DNA of 64,000 nucleotides from Bacteroides sp. GM023. Its GTDB lineage: Bacteria > Bacteroidota > Bacteroidia > Bacteroidales > Bacteroidaceae. The notes below the pieces were generated by a model that was not told the DNA's origin, did no database searches, and was given only the letters and a program-made list of their open reading frames with translations. The stretch spans positions 496,001 through 560,000 of the forward strand of contig NZ_JAAXGE010000002.1 in assembly GCF_014750685.1 (NCBI RefSeq), written 5' to 3'. The position numbers were made by a program, and so were the translations under genes. Of the stretch, positions 63,005-64,000 are shown one piece after another; positions within the stretch are counted from its first letter, which is position 1, and each line of letters opens with the position of its first letter.

Positions 63005-64000
63005 TCCTTCGGCAATATCCCGAATTGCTTCTGAAAGCAACGGGCGAAGTACGAAGGATTATTAAACCCTACGATGTAGCAGACTTCGTTAATCCGGTAC
63101 TCCCCTTCGCGCAAAAGTTCTCCGGCAGTCTTGAGCCGTATCAGCCGGATATAGTCATTGGGTGGCATGCCGCTAAGTCCTTTTAGTTTGCGTTGCAGGT
63201 TGGAGCGGCTGACAGACATCTCTTCCGCCAGCTTATCAATCGTGAATTCCTCGTTCGTGAAGTTGCGGGTGATGATGTCATTCACCGTGTTTATCCATTT
63301 CACATCGGTTTTGTTCATCAATGCCTGGTCATACGACATATTAGGCACACTTGTGAAGTGGTTGAACAACATACGCCGGTTTTCCAGCAGGTTGTTGATA
63401 GTCGCTTTCATATGATTCAGGGAGAAAGGCTTCTCGATATAAGCGTCCGCTCCATAATCAAGACCGGCGATTTTCGAATCAATGCTGTCGAGTGCCGAAA
63501 GCAGGATGAAAGGAATATGGCAAAGCATATGGTCGGAACGGATGGACTTTAGGAGTTCGAACCCGTCCATGTGCGGCATGACGATATCACTGATGATAAG
63601 GTCTACCGTCGTTGTCTCGAGACATTCCAGGGCTTCCCTGCCGTTGGTGGCGGTATGGATGGTATAGGCATTTCCCAGGTTCTTTGCCAGAAATTCCAGC
63701 ATATCCGTCGTATCTTCCACTACAAGGAGGGAATAACCGCCCGTTTCCGTTTCCTCTTCCGATGCGGGAGCCTCATCGGGCATGGAAGTAATGGAAGGGC
63801 TGACGGAGATACTTTTCTCCAGATAAGGAATCTCGACACAAACCTCGCATCCTTCCGTATAACCGGGATTGATATATACTTTCCCCTTATGCTTCTCTAC
63901 CAACAACTTGACAAGACTCAATCCGATGCCCACTCCCGAACCGTTATTGCTCGTATTTCCCGCCTGATAGAACGGTTCGAAAACCTTGCTGCATTCATCC
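62944..64000 (-). CDS. hybrid two-component regulator (HTCS), C-terminal part
   Basis: Partial: the frame stays open to the right edge of the window. Reading from the edge: the end of a histidine-kinase ATPase domain (EPFYQAGNTSNNGSGVGIGL), a receiver domain with phospho-acceptor Asp encoded at 63586-63588 (LIISDIVMPHMDGFELL), and an AraC-type DNA-binding domain (SRSNLQRKLKGLSGMPPNDY, GFNNPSYFARCFQKQFG). HTCS proteins sense a sugar in the periplasm and switch on a PUL. The sensor and the PUL it controls must lie beyond 64000. A GTG at 63933 is an internal codon, not a start. Confidence 0.93.
   Translation of the reverse strand, partial: DECSKVFEPFYQAGNTSNNGSGVGIGLSLVKLLVEKHKGKVYINPGYTEGCEVCVEIPYLEKSISVSPSITSMPDEAPASEEETETGGYSLLVVEDTTDMLEFLAKNLGNAYTIHTATNGREALECLETTTVDLIISDIVMPHMDGFELLKSIRSDHMLCHIPFILLSALDSIDSKIAGLDYGADAYIEKPFSLNHMKATINNLLENRRMLFNHFTSVPNMSYDQALMNKTDVKWINTVNDIITRNFTNEEFTIDKLAEEMSVSRSNLQRKLKGLSGMPPNDYIRLIRLKTAGELLREGEYRINEVCYIVGFNNPSYFARCFQKQFGILPKDYVKGGDITHSQKGTTSISP

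Overview
The window is chromosomal DNA from a gut Bacteroides. The evidence is the SusC/SusD outer-membrane pairs, FecI/FecR-type sigma/anti-sigma switches, a hybrid two-component regulator, surface lipoproteins with acidic residues after the lipid-bearing Cys, and promoters of the Bacteroides form (TTTG, about 19-21 bp, TAnnTTTG). The species cannot be fixed by eye. No rRNA, tRNA, CRISPR array, IS element or prophage was seen.

Layout: (A) 1-6660, a candidate short RNA or attenuator, then a SusC-SusD-small lipoprotein-lipoprotein operon ending in a strong terminator. (B) 6720-11937, two exported metalloprotease-family genes on the minus strand; the downstream copy has lost its zinc motif. (C) 12562-24943, a minus-strand polysaccharide utilisation locus (PUL): FecR, SusC, SusD, two metallophosphoesterases, then a GH105 and a GH2 enzyme. 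Its divergent ECF sigma gene is frameshifted. (D) 24965-37971, mostly housekeeping: EamA transporter, leuS, YitT-like protein, rdgB, OmpA-like lipoprotein, nadA, a SpoU-type methyltransferase, DUF4294, an exported helix-hairpin-helix protein and a radical SAM protein. This part has several intergenic oddities, chiefly a 22-bp-period repeat array at 34084-34237. (E) 38036-59765, a second PUL: divergent ECF sigma, FecR, SusC, SusD, DUF1735-type lipoprotein, M60-like peptidase, GH36, GH31, then sulfatase and a large multidomain GH31. The gene set suggests attack on sulfated mucin-type O-glycoproteins. (F) 60341-64000, Lrp/AsnC regulator, DUF2000 protein, a DUF4143-type ATPase behind a perfect 18-bp inverted repeat, and the C-terminal part of a hybrid two-component regulator running off the end.

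How it fits together: in both ECF PULs the sigma gene faces away from FecR-SusC-SusD. Just upstream of both fecR genes, and of the separately transcribed sulfatase and large GH31 genes, I find the same spaced element, AGGG-N15/16-GTGT. The last six to seven bases agree (ATTTAT[A]) in the three copies of region E and differ in region C. This looks like an ECF-sigma promoter and would tie sulfatase and large GH31 into the region E regulon. The best candidates for new biology are this promoter code, the 22-bp array, the operator-like block shared by the metalloprotease and EamA promoters, the degenerate protease, the frameshifted sigma gene, two candidate small RNAs and the palindromic control region of the DUF4143 ATPase.
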